Shown here: piece by piece, positions 53,657-64,000 of the stretch
Layout of the letters: every line of letters starts with the position of its first letter
Numbering within the stretch: the stretch's first letter is position 1
Origin: Fragilariopsis cylindrus CCMP1102
Taxonomy: Eukaryota > Bacillariophyta > Bacillariophyceae > Bacillariales > Bacillariaceae
Reading direction: 5' to 3'
NCBI GenBank assembly: GCA_900095095.1
Contig: FMBT01000294.1
Coordinates: 620,001 to 684,000, forward strand
DNA length: 64,000 bases
Notes under the pieces: generated by a model
Database searches by the model: none
What the model was told of the DNA's origin: nothing
The model's input: the letters and a program-made list of their open reading frames with translations, nothing else
Position numbers and translations under genes: made by a program

Positions 53657-54214
53657 CTCACGACCAGTTTCAATTGTATAAGAAAGGTATGATGTAAAGG
53701 ACAAGCTAGCTGTTTGATGATTAGGCTATTATCGTTGTTACGGTAGGACTTGTAAAATGATATGGTGATATGATGTTGTTGTACAGTACTGTACTTTTTT
53801 AGAACAAAAAATAAACGCGAATCTCGGACTTATTAGAATACATTCTATTTGTTAGAAACAAAAAATACTTCCTTAACTCCTAAAAACATTTTTTTCTCGT
53901 TATTTAAGGTTAATTTTCGCGCAAACTGATATTCGTTTTTTTCACTGCTCACGAAAAAACTCGAAAGTGTTTTCAAATAATGCCGCTCTATTGCCGTTGC
54001 TACAAGTTTAAAAGTACCAGCAGATAAGTAATATTTAGATAAGCAGAGGATTATTTATGGTGAACTAAGCTTTATAACTTAAGTTTGTTCTATGTAAGCA
54101 CTAGCAGTGGTTGTGTGGTTGTGTGTGTGTGTGTGTGTTTGTGTGTGGGTGGGTAGGGGGGGGGGGGTTCAATACAAAGAAGAAGAAAAGATGCCGAGAA
54201 GAATAGATATTCCT
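53657..54214. promoter_or_regulatory. spacer between two minus-strand genes
   Basis: Holds the promoter of the F-box-like gene and a mixed (GT)n/G-run block at 54119-54168. Nothing else was recognised. Confidence 0.4.
54119..54168. repeat. (GT)n and poly-G block
   Basis: About 11 GT units followed by GGGTGGGTAGG and a run of about ten G, just downstream of the stop of the next minus-strand gene. Confidence 0.9.
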
Positions 54215-55159
54215 TCATTTTGTGATGTAATCGAATTTCAATTTGGAATTACCATACATTTCAGCGTTCTCGACTGTACGCTTGAACTCGTCCACGAACC
54301 ATAAGACTGCTGGATATGAAAATTCATGATCTAATCCAATCTTTTCAGGAGAATATTTCAATACATGTTTCCAACGTAAAGCCATACCAACAATCATTCT
54401 CTCACCTCCCCAACCTCTACTGTTATGTGTCAACCAACGTTGATTTTTCAAGAGATAGTAACTGAATCCAAATAACATATCAAACCGTTTGGTCACATGT
54501 TTCTCTGCGGCATAAATCTGCCTGAACGTATCATAGCTTCGAAGAACGCTATACCAAAATCCTGGAACGTAGTTTGGTTGTTCTCGATCAAAATTTGCAC
54601 CGAGGATTAATCTACCCATTCCATCCATAGTTTTCTTTCTCTTGTTTGGTATGATCATGACTCGGATTGTTCCAATCTGAGTCTCGGATAATGAATCCAA
54701 AGGGATAAAATCCGCATCGATAGTATCTCGGAGTACCATATGATCCGTATCCGGAGGGTATTGGTCGCCCAAAAGATCTGTCAAGCGATTCAAAAAAACT
54801 TCTGCGGGACTTTTGGATGAAAAATTGAGCGGAAAGAAGGGGTTTGACGACTGATTGATATGCGGTAAAGGAATGGTCCTATCTCTCGCTCCTACTTCCG
54901 AAACAATGCCTTGTTCAGTCGAAAACGAGGATAAGTTATCGATACAATTTTCCTTCTCAGGTAGCAGCTGCCTAGGCTGAAGACCGTTTTGAGTGTTCGT
55001 ATTGTTTGTCTGTATGCGAATTTCTCGCAATGGTGAGGGACTCAAAGCACAAAATACTGAAGTCCTTTTTCTTTTGTTCTTTACGTCGTGATTTTCGTCG
55101 ACTTCTTGGAAGAGACGACGCACGACATTATTCATGTCGTGAAAATCAAAGGTTTCCAT
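54215..55159 (-). CDS. hypothetical protein, aromatic-rich C-terminal domain
   Basis: Single-exon protein of 314 residues from an ATG. I do not recognise it. The first 110 residues are a linker with basic KNKRKRTS. From about 115 a folded domain begins: SPAEVFLNRLTDLLGDQYPP, TIRVMIIPNKRKKTMDGMGR, YVPGFWYSVLRSYDTFRQIY, FGFSYYLLKNQRWLTHNSRG and a closing helix SYPAVLWFVDEFKRTVENAE. No signal, membrane segment or catalytic motif is seen. It lies next to the F-box-like gene on the same strand, but about 560 bases apart. Confidence 0.6.
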   Translation of the reverse strand: METFDFHDMNNVVRRLFQEVDENHDVKNKRKRTSVFCALSPSPLREIRIQTNNTNTQNGLQPRQLLPEKENCIDNLSSFSTEQGIVSEVGARDRTIPLPHINQSSNPFFPLNFSSKSPAEVFLNRLTDLLGDQYPPDTDHMVLRDTIDADFIPLDSLSETQIGTIRVMIIPNKRKKTMDGMGRLILGANFDREQPNYVPGFWYSVLRSYDTFRQIYAAEKHVTKRFDMLFGFSYYLLKNQRWLTHNSRGWGGERMIVGMALRWKHVLKYSPEKIGLDHEFSYPAVLWFVDEFKRTVENAEMYGNSKLKFDYITK

Positions 55160-55657
55160 AACGATACCGTCGGCGTTAGTTTTTACTGCTAGGTATATCA
55201 GGTTCGATCGATAGATTGGGAAATCTACAATGTAGTAGAATTATTGTGAGCAAGAGACCGACGAAAGTCAAGAACAAAATGCTTGGAAGTATGCAGGACT
55301 GGCTGAAAGCTGTAAAAATATGCTGAAACTACAAAATTTTCAACGAAATCAAAATTAATTTAAAACGGACTCCGTCCGCTCGAAGGGGGGGGGGGGGGGA
55401 TATTCATAATTTTTATTATTTTTATTTTGTCCAGATCAATAAGCATCGGCACCATAATATTGAATAATATTATATATTAAATATAAATCCACACAAGAAT
55501 CACATAATGATGACGATGGCAAAGAAAAATCAAAGCAAACTTCACTAGTTAGTTAGCCAGCAAGGAAAAACACAGTGGCAGAAGCCAAATGAGCTACCTG
55601 TCCACGCTTATTATTCATTGCTTTACTTTTTTCATTGCTATACAGGAAATTACCGCA
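55160..55657. promoter_or_regulatory. divergent spacer with 15-base G run
   Basis: A run of 15 G sits at 55385-55399 between the hypothetical gene and the DTD gene. It is followed by AT-rich sequence. No other site was recognised. Confidence 0.5.
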
Positions 55658-56570
55658 ATGAGAATAGTCGTTCAGCGAGTAAAAAATGCTAGTGTCACCG
55701 TCGATGGATCGATCGTATCTTCGATTGGACCTGGAGCAATGTAAGGAAATGTTCTCCTGTGAAAGAAGAAGGGTTGTTTGTAACGCTTTATCCTTCGATT
55801 TTTCTCCTTTTTTTCTCCTCACATTCCATTTAACATTAATATAAACTCGAAAAATAAACAAACATAAATAAAACAAAACAAATCAAAACAAAATACGCAC
55901 AAAGGGCATTGGTTGGGATACACGAAAATGATACACAAAAAGATCTCGAATATTGTTGCAAGAAACTTCTTGGTTGTAAGCTCTGGCCGAACCCTACAGG
56001 GGTAGATTGGAGACATGGAGTGAAGCAACGAGATTTAGAAATACTATGCGTATCACAATTTACTCTTTATGGCAAATTAACGAAGAAACATCAACCCGAT
56101 TACAAGGCTTCCATGAAAGCTATACCTGCAAAGGCAATGTATGAAAATTTTCTAAATCTTCTCAAATCCAATTACGAAGCAGATAAAATAAAAGACGGAG
56201 TGTTCGGTGCTATGATGGATGTTGGTACGTGTTTATTGTACAATACTGTAATGTGCGCGATTATGTATGTACTTCGAAGTATTATGTTCTTATCAATATT
56301 GTATGATTGCTATCTACAGTGTACAGTATTGTACAACTCGAATTCAATTTATTTTGCCTATATTGTTATCGTCAGTTCAACCCTTCTACTAACAACATAT
56401 CGACGTATACTTGGTGATCTTTGGGAATTGGGAATTGTGTGTGTGTGTGTGTGTGTGTGTATTCAGCACTTGTAAATGATGGTCCCGTTACAATTGTGAT
56501 CGACAGCGATGTTCCTTCATCGAAAGAAGCGGCTACTGACTTGGAGGAAAAACTACCGTTGGCTGAGTGA
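55658..56570 (+). CDS. D-aminoacyl-tRNA deacylase (DTD)
   Basis: Three exons by eye: 55658-55740, 55905-56224 and 56467-56570. Phases fit and give 168 residues, a normal length. DTD cleaves D-amino acids (and glycine mischarged on tRNA-Ala) from tRNAs, a proofreading step. The start MRIVVQRVKNASVTVDGSIV is typical. Near residue 77 SQFTLYG is the family S-Q-F-T-L block. Near 138 NDGPVTIVIDS is the N-x-G-P-V-T block that holds the cross-subunit Gly-Pro needed for D-chirality. The protein is probably cytosolic because no leader precedes the motif. Intron 2 ends in about 12 TG units directly before ATTCAG, an unusual acceptor without a plain pyrimidine run. Confidence 0.95.
56436..56460 (+). repeat. 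(TG)n tract at a 3' splice site
   Basis: About 12 TG units abut the acceptor ATTCAG of DTD intron 2. Confidence 0.9.
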
Positions 56571-56966
56571 TCGATTCATTTTGGTTGACGATATATATAT
56601 GTATATACATATAGGACATATACATATATATATAGAACTTAAGCATAGAAAGATCGGTAACATTTCTTTTCGTAACGATTGGAGGTGATGATGTCACAAG
56701 CGCTATGTTTTATGTGCAAGATACCCTAACGATAACAATAATGATAACAAACGGCAAGAGAGACGAAAAATGAAAATTTTATCTTAAATATGTATTTGTA
56801 TGTATTCGTATGTATTTGTATGTATTGTAAAATTGTTGATCAGTTTGTTTTTTGTGTATGCTGTGTTTAGTTTTTATTCTTGTTCTTGTTCTTTTTGTTG
56901 TTGTATCCTTTTCTCTGTAGTTCCAAGAAGTAACTTCAAATCACGAAAGCTCTTGATTATCTCCCA
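56571..56966. other. convergent spacer with AT palindrome
   Basis: Between 56591 and 56633 the sequence is an imperfect AT palindrome (ATATATATGTATA and its complement). GTATTTGTAT repeats lie near 56790-56830. No gene was seen. Confidence 0.55.
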
Positions 56967-59177
56967 TCACGACTCCTCAGAAAAATTACAATACGATTTT
57001 CCAGCATTCTTGATCTTGACCGACTGATAAGTTGCATCTTCACTTTGACGGATGGATTTCTTTACGGCCCTGAGACCGTTCACAAAGCCGTATCCGCTGT
57101 CAAAATCAAATCCACTTTAAGATAAAATATCAATCAGAAAGAAAACGAAATGGTTTTAATAGTAGCATTTTGTTAGTAAAAGAAATAAAAGGTATGAAAA
57201 TAATATGTATGATATGAAATATGAGATTAATAATGCAGTACTCACGGTTCATTCATATCGATTGCAGTATTTTCCATGATCTTGTAAATCTGCGACGGTG
57301 ATAGATTTGGTGCAGCTTGTTTCATGAGCAAAGCAATACCTGCAGCATTAGGCGCAGAAGCTGATGTGCCATAGAACCTTGCACCTCCTGAAGAACTTTT
57401 GATTCCAAAAAAGGAATTTGAAGATGCATCAGCGGAGACAAAACGAGGTTGGTTCCAAATTTTTGGTGCTTTGAATCGTTTTCCTTCACGGTCGATCGAG
57501 ATAGGAGTTCCTCCAGCAGAACTGAAGGATTGCAGTTTTAACTCGCCAAAAGTTTGCTTTTCGGAAGCGGCGCCGACAGCAGCGGCATGCTCAGAATTTG
57601 CATGACCTACTATCGTCGATGCATCTGCAATAGGGTTTGCTTCGATTTCACCTTCCTGAGGGCCAAGTTTCCACTTGATAAAAGTGGGTGGAGGCCCCAT
57701 TATATGTCCAATGGCTAGGTCGTACTCCTCTCCATCTTCGAGAAAAATTACTTCTTCAGGGAATCCTCCAACGTTCATATCGTCGTACATATCGAGTTCT
57801 TCTCCGGTAATGGTATCAAAGATATAAAGGTCCAAATCGTTTGGCGATCCAGCACTTGATTCGTCCCATTGCAAAATTAATTCAGCAACCTGTCCTGGGT
57901 CACCTGCATTCCACTTGATTCTTTGTTTGTATCCGTTCCCGTTCCCAAAATCATGACAGGATAGCGCATTTTCGAAACAACTAGGCCCTGCGTTATAGGG
58001 ACCTTGCCAACTCCGTCTACCCCCATTCCCTGCCGAGGAGAAATACGGAATTTCCTTCTCTCTAACAATATCATTTACCGCTTGTGCGATGACTCCCTCT
58101 TGAAACCACTCCTCACTGAAGTATTCTATATTCGAGTGGTAGTAAGTAGTAGAGTGGAGTACAAAAATATAGAAACAAACAAACGATGACATTAGAAAAA
58201 AGCACTAAGAGGAATACACACAAGGAGAATTTTCATGACTTTTATACGCTTTCTTTTCATAATCATTTTACAGTGAACATACCGACATCATCAACGAGTA
58301 CGTCACAACCTAGCTCAGCGAGCTCTTTGATGGCTTCAGCCATATCAAATTGCCCATAAGCAACGGTGCGGAAATATAACTTAGCATCTGGCGCGATATC
58401 ATGGATGAGTTGCGCCATAGCTCTGCCCTCGTCTTTGAAGGGGCTAAAACCAAAAGCATCGTCGAGAAAAGATGCTTCTTTAACCACCACGACATCGTTT
58501 GGCAGATCACCACTTGATATATCGTCTGCGTACCCCTCCAGAACGTTAAAGCTGTCCGACATAATACCAATTTTCAATCCAGCTCCTGTTATGTTTGGAT
58601 AGTTCTTGCGAATAGAATCGACTTGTAAAGATATGCTCGCTCCTGGAAATTTTCCGGAAAAACTATTAAACGTGGGCATTGAAGGGACGATTCTTGCAAC
58701 AGAAGGAAGATTTTCGATCAACTCCAAAAGAGAGAGAGATAGGTACCCATCGCATCCTCTATTCCCACAGGCAATCGTTTCAAATCCATTTGTATCCTCT
58801 AGGTAAGGGCGTAGGACGAATTCCGCTCCCTCCTCTACCGAAGTTACCATTACCAAGAGCATCTTGTTGATCTCATTCTCGTTCCTGTTGTCATCACGAA
58901 GCAGCCTGTCGTCGCTTTTGTTTGTTTTCCAAACAAGGCGCAAGTCGTTAGAATCGATCCTGGTGAGATGACGACGGCCCTTTCCAGTCCCATCTTCTTC
59001 GCCGTTCTTTCCAAAAAGCTCGTCGTAAATGGCATGCATGAGCCCATTACGATGCTTCTTGCTGGAGTTCTCCTTCGACGACGATGCTAATGATGTTTCT
59101 TCGTTTGAGCGTAAGGGAGAACCTTGGACCGTGGATGCGATGGCAAAAAGAGAAAGGACGGCGATAGAAAGCTTCAT
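56967..59177 (-). CDS. secreted subtilase-like peptidase with Glu at the His position
   Basis: Three exons by eye: 59177-58283, 58125-57246 and 57114-56967 (donors gtatgt and gtgagt), giving 640 residues. I chose the ATG at 59177 because a signal peptide (MKLSIAVLSLFAIASTVQG) then follows at once; an upstream in-frame ATG at 59297 would bury it. A pro-region runs to about residue 170. The peptidase part begins with GLKIGIMSDSFN (Asp208). Where S8 enzymes have H-G-T it reads DEGRAMAQLIHDIAPDA (Glu250). PYFSSAGNGG holds an oxyanion-type Asn. GTSASAPNAAGIALLMKQA near 547 holds the Ser. The D-E-G-R-A-M form is also seen in bacterial S8/S53-like proteins, so a Ser-Glu-Asp type is possible. A middle insert (LILQWDESSAGSPNDLDLYI) looks like a beta-domain. 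It probably acts outside the cell or in a vacuole. Confidence 0.85.
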
Positions 59178-60600
59178 GGTTGAATTGTAGTGAAGATTTG
59201 GAACAAAATACTTGTGTTGGTAGTTTGTATTGATAGCTTTTGAATTTATGTGAAGCTTTATGCAGCATCGAAAGTCAATGTTTCTTCTTCTATTCATCCG
59301 ATAAAATTGTTCGATTGTACATGCATTTGACGTACTTACCGTTTAGATAGATGTGTTCGTATCACTGTGTATGGTATGTTGAGAAGTATACCGTAATAAA
59401 AAAGAAAAATGAGACTACGCGGAAAAACCTTATGCCCATGTCTTGACCTAACTTGTTGAGAAGCATCAAAAAAAGAAAAATGAGACTACGGAAAATACTT
59501 AGGCTTAAAAATTGATGATCGAGTCTTGAACTAACTTGTTAGAAGCATCAAAAAAAGAAAAATGAGACACCTCGGAAAAAACTTAAGGTTCAAAAATTGA
59601 TCGTCTTGAACGAACTACTTACTTCAATATACTGTATCAATCGTGGACTTTTTCTCCTTTCATTCACAGTTGGGTGTGTAGGAGTGTAGGAGTGAAGTCG
59701 ACCGAAGACAAAAAGGTTCCTTTTTGGTGCAGTGTGTTGTGTAGGGGCAGTACCAGGATAAATAATTAATGTTAATAGACCGCAATTTGCATTCTACAAT
59801 TTTATATTCATTCCAAGTTCCTTATTGTTATCACTGATGGCTCCGGTGAGGTGTAATTTGAATTTCTTCCAGGTTTCCACTCATCTACCTAACTTTTGAA
59901 AGTCTTTAATGTCATGTTTGAGATCACTGCGGAACATAGAATTGGTAGAGGTTTTTGGTATCCTTATTCCAAGACCTTGTGGAGAGCTGTGGTGGTTTGT
60001 TCATTGTTGCAATCCTCTGCTTGAGCATATGTTGTTTTGAGGTGTTCAATTAGTTCCATTGTAGTGATATGTGTCATTGTATTCCATTACATCACCATTC
60101 TCATCATCAGGATCTAGGAAGCAATACAGCTCAAATGCACGCACGCATTAGGATATTTTTTTGCTTGGGTCTGTGCAGATTTCTTTACTGGAGAAACTAT
60201 GTTAAATATTCTATTGGTTGGTATTGGTGCAGTGCGACCCTCTTTTTTTAGCCCTTCACTGATATCCCAAAATAGTGGTTGTGATCCTTTGAGTGCTCAA
60301 TATTGTACAAGGAAGTGCTAGCTAATGATTATTCCCATATCTCCATTTGTGCTTTTGCAATGGTAACAAGAGTTGGATTACCAGAATGGTGACCAATGTT
60401 AACAGCTTTCATGCTATGGCTCAGGGTGCCGAGCCACTTTATGGGGTCTATTTTTTCGGGGGTGTAATTCCCTCAAAAAATGGACTTATACCCCCCTATT
60501 GAGACACAGCGCGTCTCCGAATAAGGGCACCTGTCTTTTTTTATACTCAATAGAAGTCCCTTTTGCTTTGTATGGGCCGCACCAACAGTGTAATAAGCTG
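59178..60600. other. spacer with tandem repeats and a possible old element relic
   Basis: After the subtilase promoter comes a tandem repeat (59397-59620). Between about 59900 and 60450 the minus strand shows short protein-like stretches (for example SMKAVNIGHHSGNPTLVTIA) of no known family, so an old mobile-element relic is possible. The rest shows no gene. Confidence 0.4.
59397..59620. repeat. three degenerate tandem repeats of about 71-82 bp
   Basis: Each unit opens with an A-rich AAAAAAGAAAAATGAGAC (at about 59397, 59468 and 59550). It continues with GGAAAA, CTTA and CTTGAAC-x-AACTTGTT-like words. They lie about 220-440 bases upstream of the subtilase start. Confidence 0.85.
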
Positions 60601-60837
60601 TTAAAAATTAGTTATGGAAAAGACTCCTAGGAAAATTTGCGAGAGAGGTGCAGGGATTGAACCCAGCACTAGTAAAAGCGTGTGGGAATATTCTCAGTGG
60701 TTTTCTGCGCGATTTTTTAGAAATTTAGATACCCAAAATATTTGCGTAATTATACGAAGTATCTCATCTTGTGGGTTCGTTAGTTACAACCCACCACAGT
60801 TGAATATGCCGTGCACTGGGACTGATTCAGTCTTTAG

Positions 60838-60885
60838 TCATGAGTCACAACTCATGATTAAAGGGATCACGAGTAACTACTCGTG
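60838..60885. repeat. two adjacent short hairpins
   Basis: TCATGAGT/ACTCATGA with a 4-base loop (60838-60857) and CACGAGT/ACTCGTG with loop AACT (60868-60885) lie 10 bases apart. The two stems share the GAGT/ACTC core. Confidence 0.8.
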
Positions 60886-62042
60886 GCAATAAGCATTACA
60901 AGCTAATAAGCTCACAATTACATTCTATTGCAATACCAAGTCCTATCTATCTGTCCTACAGTAGTAGTCTAGAAGTAGGCATGGCATGATTTTAAAATCC
61001 GCTTAAAGCTGTTATAAGAGCAAACTAAGGTTTGAGCATGAAGGCGCGCGTTTCGACATGAAACTGCTTTCGATAGAGGTGCTTGTTGTACTCTTGTTAA
61101 CGCTAGGATGAAAATAACGACTGATCGATATTCAATTTTCTAGAAATTTACGAATAAAGACAACTGGAAGACTGCCAAAAGAGCAGCCGTAATACAACCC
61201 AAGGGTATCAATGTATAACGACAACAGATAAGAATAAAAAGAGACCAAGGTCCATACTGGAGTACCATGGCGAACAACGCCATCGATACGACAAGACGCA
61301 AAAAGTATCGATTTCACTAACTTCACATAACAGTACATCGTGACTCGCTATCATGACTGAATGTGGAGGAGTGGAACGCGCACGCGCACACACGTAATCA
61401 TAAGAGACAAATGAAAAATTCATTCCGTCACCAATAGCCCAAATATAACAACATGTTAATAAGGCATATATGAAGCGTGCTCAACCGACGAGACAGTACG
61501 TCACCGTCTAAACAAAGAGACACAACTAGATAATGTATAAAAACTACATACACTAGAATAATGCAAATATTGACATTGCGAAGGGATTCAACGGATTACT
61601 CCGTGGCCAAATAAGTTTAGCACGACCAAAAAGAGAGGATCCAACGCTCCTCTCCGTCGGAGTTAACTTAAGAGCGAGGAGTAACGCCAACGAAATATTA
61701 TATCTATGTATGTAACCATGAGAATTCAAATGGGAATCCTCTCTAACGACTAAGTAATCGAATAAAGAGAGGGTCGAAATATGAAATATTCCATAAGATT
61801 CCACTATTAAGATCGTCTCCAACGACCAAATATAGACAAATAGGAGTCAACGCATCAAGATAACAAATGAAAAATTAAACGTGTATCGTAATGAACACAA
61901 AAGATGATTTTAACCCAAAACACTAACAACTACCGTGTTAAAAGCAATTCATAAAAAGCAAATCAACAAGAAATATATCACTTTTTGCTAAATTTCAACC
62001 ACTTTACACTTGTGCTAACGAATACAACGAAGTAGGTTCACG

Positions 62043-63377
62043 ATGAAAACAAAGTTTTCTGACAATGCTAAATACAACCATAAGTATAAAGGACTACGAC
62101 CATTCACCCACGGAAGGAAAGGATGGAAGGAGGACGCTACTACGGAGAAAATTAAGTATGAAAATGCAGTAGGAGGAGTATTATTTGATGAAAAATTATT
62201 AGTTTTAGAAGGAAATGAGTTGCCAGAACTCTTCGTAATCTGGAAGATTGCATTCATGAATCGTATTTATAATCATCCATCATTAGAATGGGATTCGAAG
62301 ATAAAGATCTTAACTCGCATATGTCGTAATGAGGCACTCGCAGTAGTCAACAACACATTAACAAAATGTCGAGACAATGATACGATCTATTTCGAAAAGA
62401 TTATAATTAAAAAGAAGGTTCATGAATTAGATGAAGACAATGGTGATTTCGAAGTCTATTTAGAATCTGATGAGTACAAGGAAGATATCGTTGTAGAGAT
62501 CTTATATCATTTATCATTAAAGGTTTTTGGTAGCGATCATGCAGGGAAGAGTGCATATATCCAACTTCGTCGAACAATCCACCAGTTCAAAGTGGATTTA
62601 AACTTCGGGATTAGGACATGGGCTGAGCGTATGGAAGACTTCCAAAGTTATCTACCACACTGTCCATGGGACGCTGGTGAACGACGTAACGAAGTACCTA
62701 AGCCGTTCTCGGAGTACGAGATGAGGGAAATATTGGAGCACAACTTGTTATTTGAACAACTCATGGAGTTGTATAATATGGATTGGTCAATTCAAGATCA
62801 ACCATACAAGGAAACAATCACCAAGTTGGAAGGATTGGAAGCTTCTATTATTAAAGAGAAGAACATGCAGAAGCGCATCGCGGCTTTGGAGGGCAACGAC
62901 GGGAACAACTCGTCAACGAAGAAACGCAAAGCTTATAATAACGCTAATGGTGGAGGAGAAAGCAATGACAACAAGAAGAAAAATTCAAATAGTGGTCAAT
63001 GCCCACACTGCAAGAAGCGTCATCGGGGAGAGTGTCATTTTAAGCCTAAGGGAAATAACGACAATACTTCTACGAGTGGAAACGTCAAGTTCAACAAACC
63101 CCAACGTCAATATATCAACCAACTGGTGGAAGCAGCAGTTAAGAAGACAAAAGGGGATTCAATGGATGAATCTGACAGCGACGAGGAGTGGTCGAAAGGA
63201 ATGACTCAAGGAGAACATATGTATGTATTAAGTGCAGCTCAAGCTGAACAACAAACAGATGACGCTGATATTGAGATCGACGACGACGACTTGAAGCAAT
63301 ATAGAAAACGATTCAAAGCAACAAAGAAGAAGATTAAAAGAGACTTCAGGCTGGGAATCAAAAGCAAATGGACATGA
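62043..63377 (+). CDS. Gag-like protein of the Ty3/gypsy element
   Basis: 444 residues from an ATG. The N-terminal two thirds is a helical capsid-like region. A basic, Asn-rich stretch leads to one zinc knuckle-type motif (CPHCKKRHRGEC) near residues 321-332, which would bind nucleic acid. The tail is acidic then basic. Gag forms the element's particle. Confidence 0.85.
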   Translation: MKTKFSDNAKYNHKYKGLRPFTHGRKGWKEDATTEKIKYENAVGGVLFDEKLLVLEGNELPELFVIWKIAFMNRIYNHPSLEWDSKIKILTRICRNEALAVVNNTLTKCRDNDTIYFEKIIIKKKVHELDEDNGDFEVYLESDEYKEDIVVEILYHLSLKVFGSDHAGKSAYIQLRRTIHQFKVDLNFGIRTWAERMEDFQSYLPHCPWDAGERRNEVPKPFSEYEMREILEHNLLFEQLMELYNMDWSIQDQPYKETITKLEGLEASIIKEKNMQKRIAALEGNDGNNSSTKKRKAYNNANGGGESNDNKKKNSNSGQCPHCKKRHRGECHFKPKGNNDNTSTSGNVKFNKPQRQYINQLVEAAVKKTKGDSMDESDSDEEWSKGMTQGEHMYVLSAAQAEQQTDDADIEIDDDDLKQYRKRFKATKKKIKRDFRLGIKSKWT

Positions 63378-63426
63378 AATGGACAGGCACATGGTAATGA
63401 ACAACGTAGAAACCGAAGGAAAGTCA

Positions 63427-64000
63427 TGAGACAGTGGCGCCCTCCGGAATTACGAGTTAACAACAATGGTAAAACAATTATTATTAATAACAGATATTCA
63501 GAAACATGTGTCCAAGTCATCGATAGCAATGGAAAAGGTAGTATGCTAAGAGCACTACTGGATTCAGGCTGTTCGAAATCCATAATATTAAAACAATTTA
63601 CAGAAAAGAACCGACGTATCAAGCTAATAGGCAGAGATCGGGTGGAATACGCAACCTATGGTGGCAAATTCCACTCCAAGTCGTCAGCAAGCGTAGGGTT
63701 CAAACTGATTGAATTTGAAAACAAACAACAAATTGATTATAAGTTTCAAGTAGACGAGTTACAATCGTCACATGAAGCAAGATATGATATGATCATTGGA
63801 TCAGATCTATTAAATGAATTAGGTATTAACATTAGATATGACAACAACGTTATGGAATATGATGGTGATACAATTCCAATGAAGAACTTAGGGGAACTTC
63901 AAGACGACTGTGCATGTGCAATGATCTACAATCTACACACAGACAGCCCGATCTTGAAGGAGCACGAGGAGCGACAATCAGCAATCCTTGATGCCAATTA
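63427..64000 (+). CDS. pol region of the Ty3/gypsy element: retropepsin and start of RT region
   Basis: Open to the window edge. LRALLDSGCSKSIILKQF holds the Asp-Ser-Gly site of an aspartic protease, and MIIGSDLLNELGINI is its second hallmark. The last visible residues (EERQSAILDAN) resemble the linker before reverse transcriptase in diatom gypsy elements. It lies in a different frame from Gag, as is common in this family. Confidence 0.85.

Larger units (their letters stand above)
61400..64000 (+). mobile_element. Ty3/gypsy LTR retrotransposon, left part, cut by the window end
   Basis: A Gag gene followed by a retropepsin, then the start of a pol region, fits a Ty3/gypsy element. The 5' LTR probably lies in 61400-62000: it has a TATA-like TATAAAA at 61536 and a CRE-like TACGTCA at 61497. 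Its exact left border cannot be fixed, because the right LTR lies outside the window. The part that is visible looks whole and therefore young. Confidence 0.85.

Noticed and set aside
60069-60251. 60-codon plus-strand frame
   Set aside because: Low-quality composition in a relic-like region, with no family resemblance.
60647-60670. tRNA-like B-box on the minus strand (GGGTTCAATCCC within a GTGC...GCAC arm)
   Set aside because: No matching acceptor arm, D arm or A box was found upstream, so it is not called as a tRNA gene. It may be a tRNA fragment or a SINE-like relic.
60614-60892. 92-codon plus-strand frame containing AGIEPSTS
   Set aside because: That peptide is the usual false translation of an antisense tRNA T-arm sequence, so it is not evidence of a protein.

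Overview
The window looks like nuclear DNA of a diatom or a close stramenopile relative; I cannot name the genus. The reasons are: an NTT-type nucleotide transporter; a plastid sigma-70 factor; several proteins that begin with a signal peptide ending in a conserved Phe (the complex-plastid targeting pattern); sparse short GT-AG introns (about 55 to 190 bases); AT-rich spacers; and many Asn, Asp, Ser, Gln and His runs coded by trinucleotide repeats. Genes sit on both strands, mostly as isolated units or divergent and convergent pairs. There are no operons.

Layout. 0-10.5 kb: a mitochondrial ATP-synthase subunit k/DAPIT-like gene, the NTT carrier, a Golgi-type two-domain glycosyltransferase, an unknown gene converging on a Gfo/Idh/MocA oxidoreductase, and a membrane-anchored FKBP. 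10.5-24.5 kb: a PPR protein, a plastid sigma factor, an FGGY sugar kinase, tRNA-Leu(CAA) with a tandem repeat copied beside its 3' end, two uncertain genes, a lumenal cyclophilin-like protein and tRNA-Leu(AAG). 24.5-28.7 kb: a gene-poor repeat stretch and a coiled-coil protein. 28.7-34.9 kb: a proline-iminopeptidase-like hydrolase, a GST-like gene hit by a 5'-truncated LINE-like insertion with a 17-bp target duplication, a plastid DUF3054 gene, and a second LINE-like copy in inverse orientation. 35-45.6 kb: an ankyrin-like protein, a TrhO rhodanese fused to a TrmR/COMT-type methyltransferase, a small membrane protein, a plastid MsrB-like protein and an SGNH/PC-esterase-like protein. 47-59.3 kb: an acidic repeat protein, a PP2C phosphatase, an F-box-like protein, an unknown protein, D-aminoacyl-tRNA deacylase (DTD) and a secreted subtilase-like peptidase. 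59.3-64 kb: repeats, then the left part of a Ty3/gypsy retrotransposon that runs off the window.

The most interesting object is the fused gene at 37854-40868. Its first half belongs to the family that hydroxylates U34 of tRNA (ho5U). Its second half belongs to the O-methyltransferase family whose bacterial member TrmR methylates ho5U to mo5U. One polypeptide may therefore carry two successive wobble-base steps. The window also encodes DTD and two tRNA-Leu genes, but I see no linkage beyond coincidence. Exon borders were read by eye from GT-AG signals and reading-frame continuity; no database search was possible.
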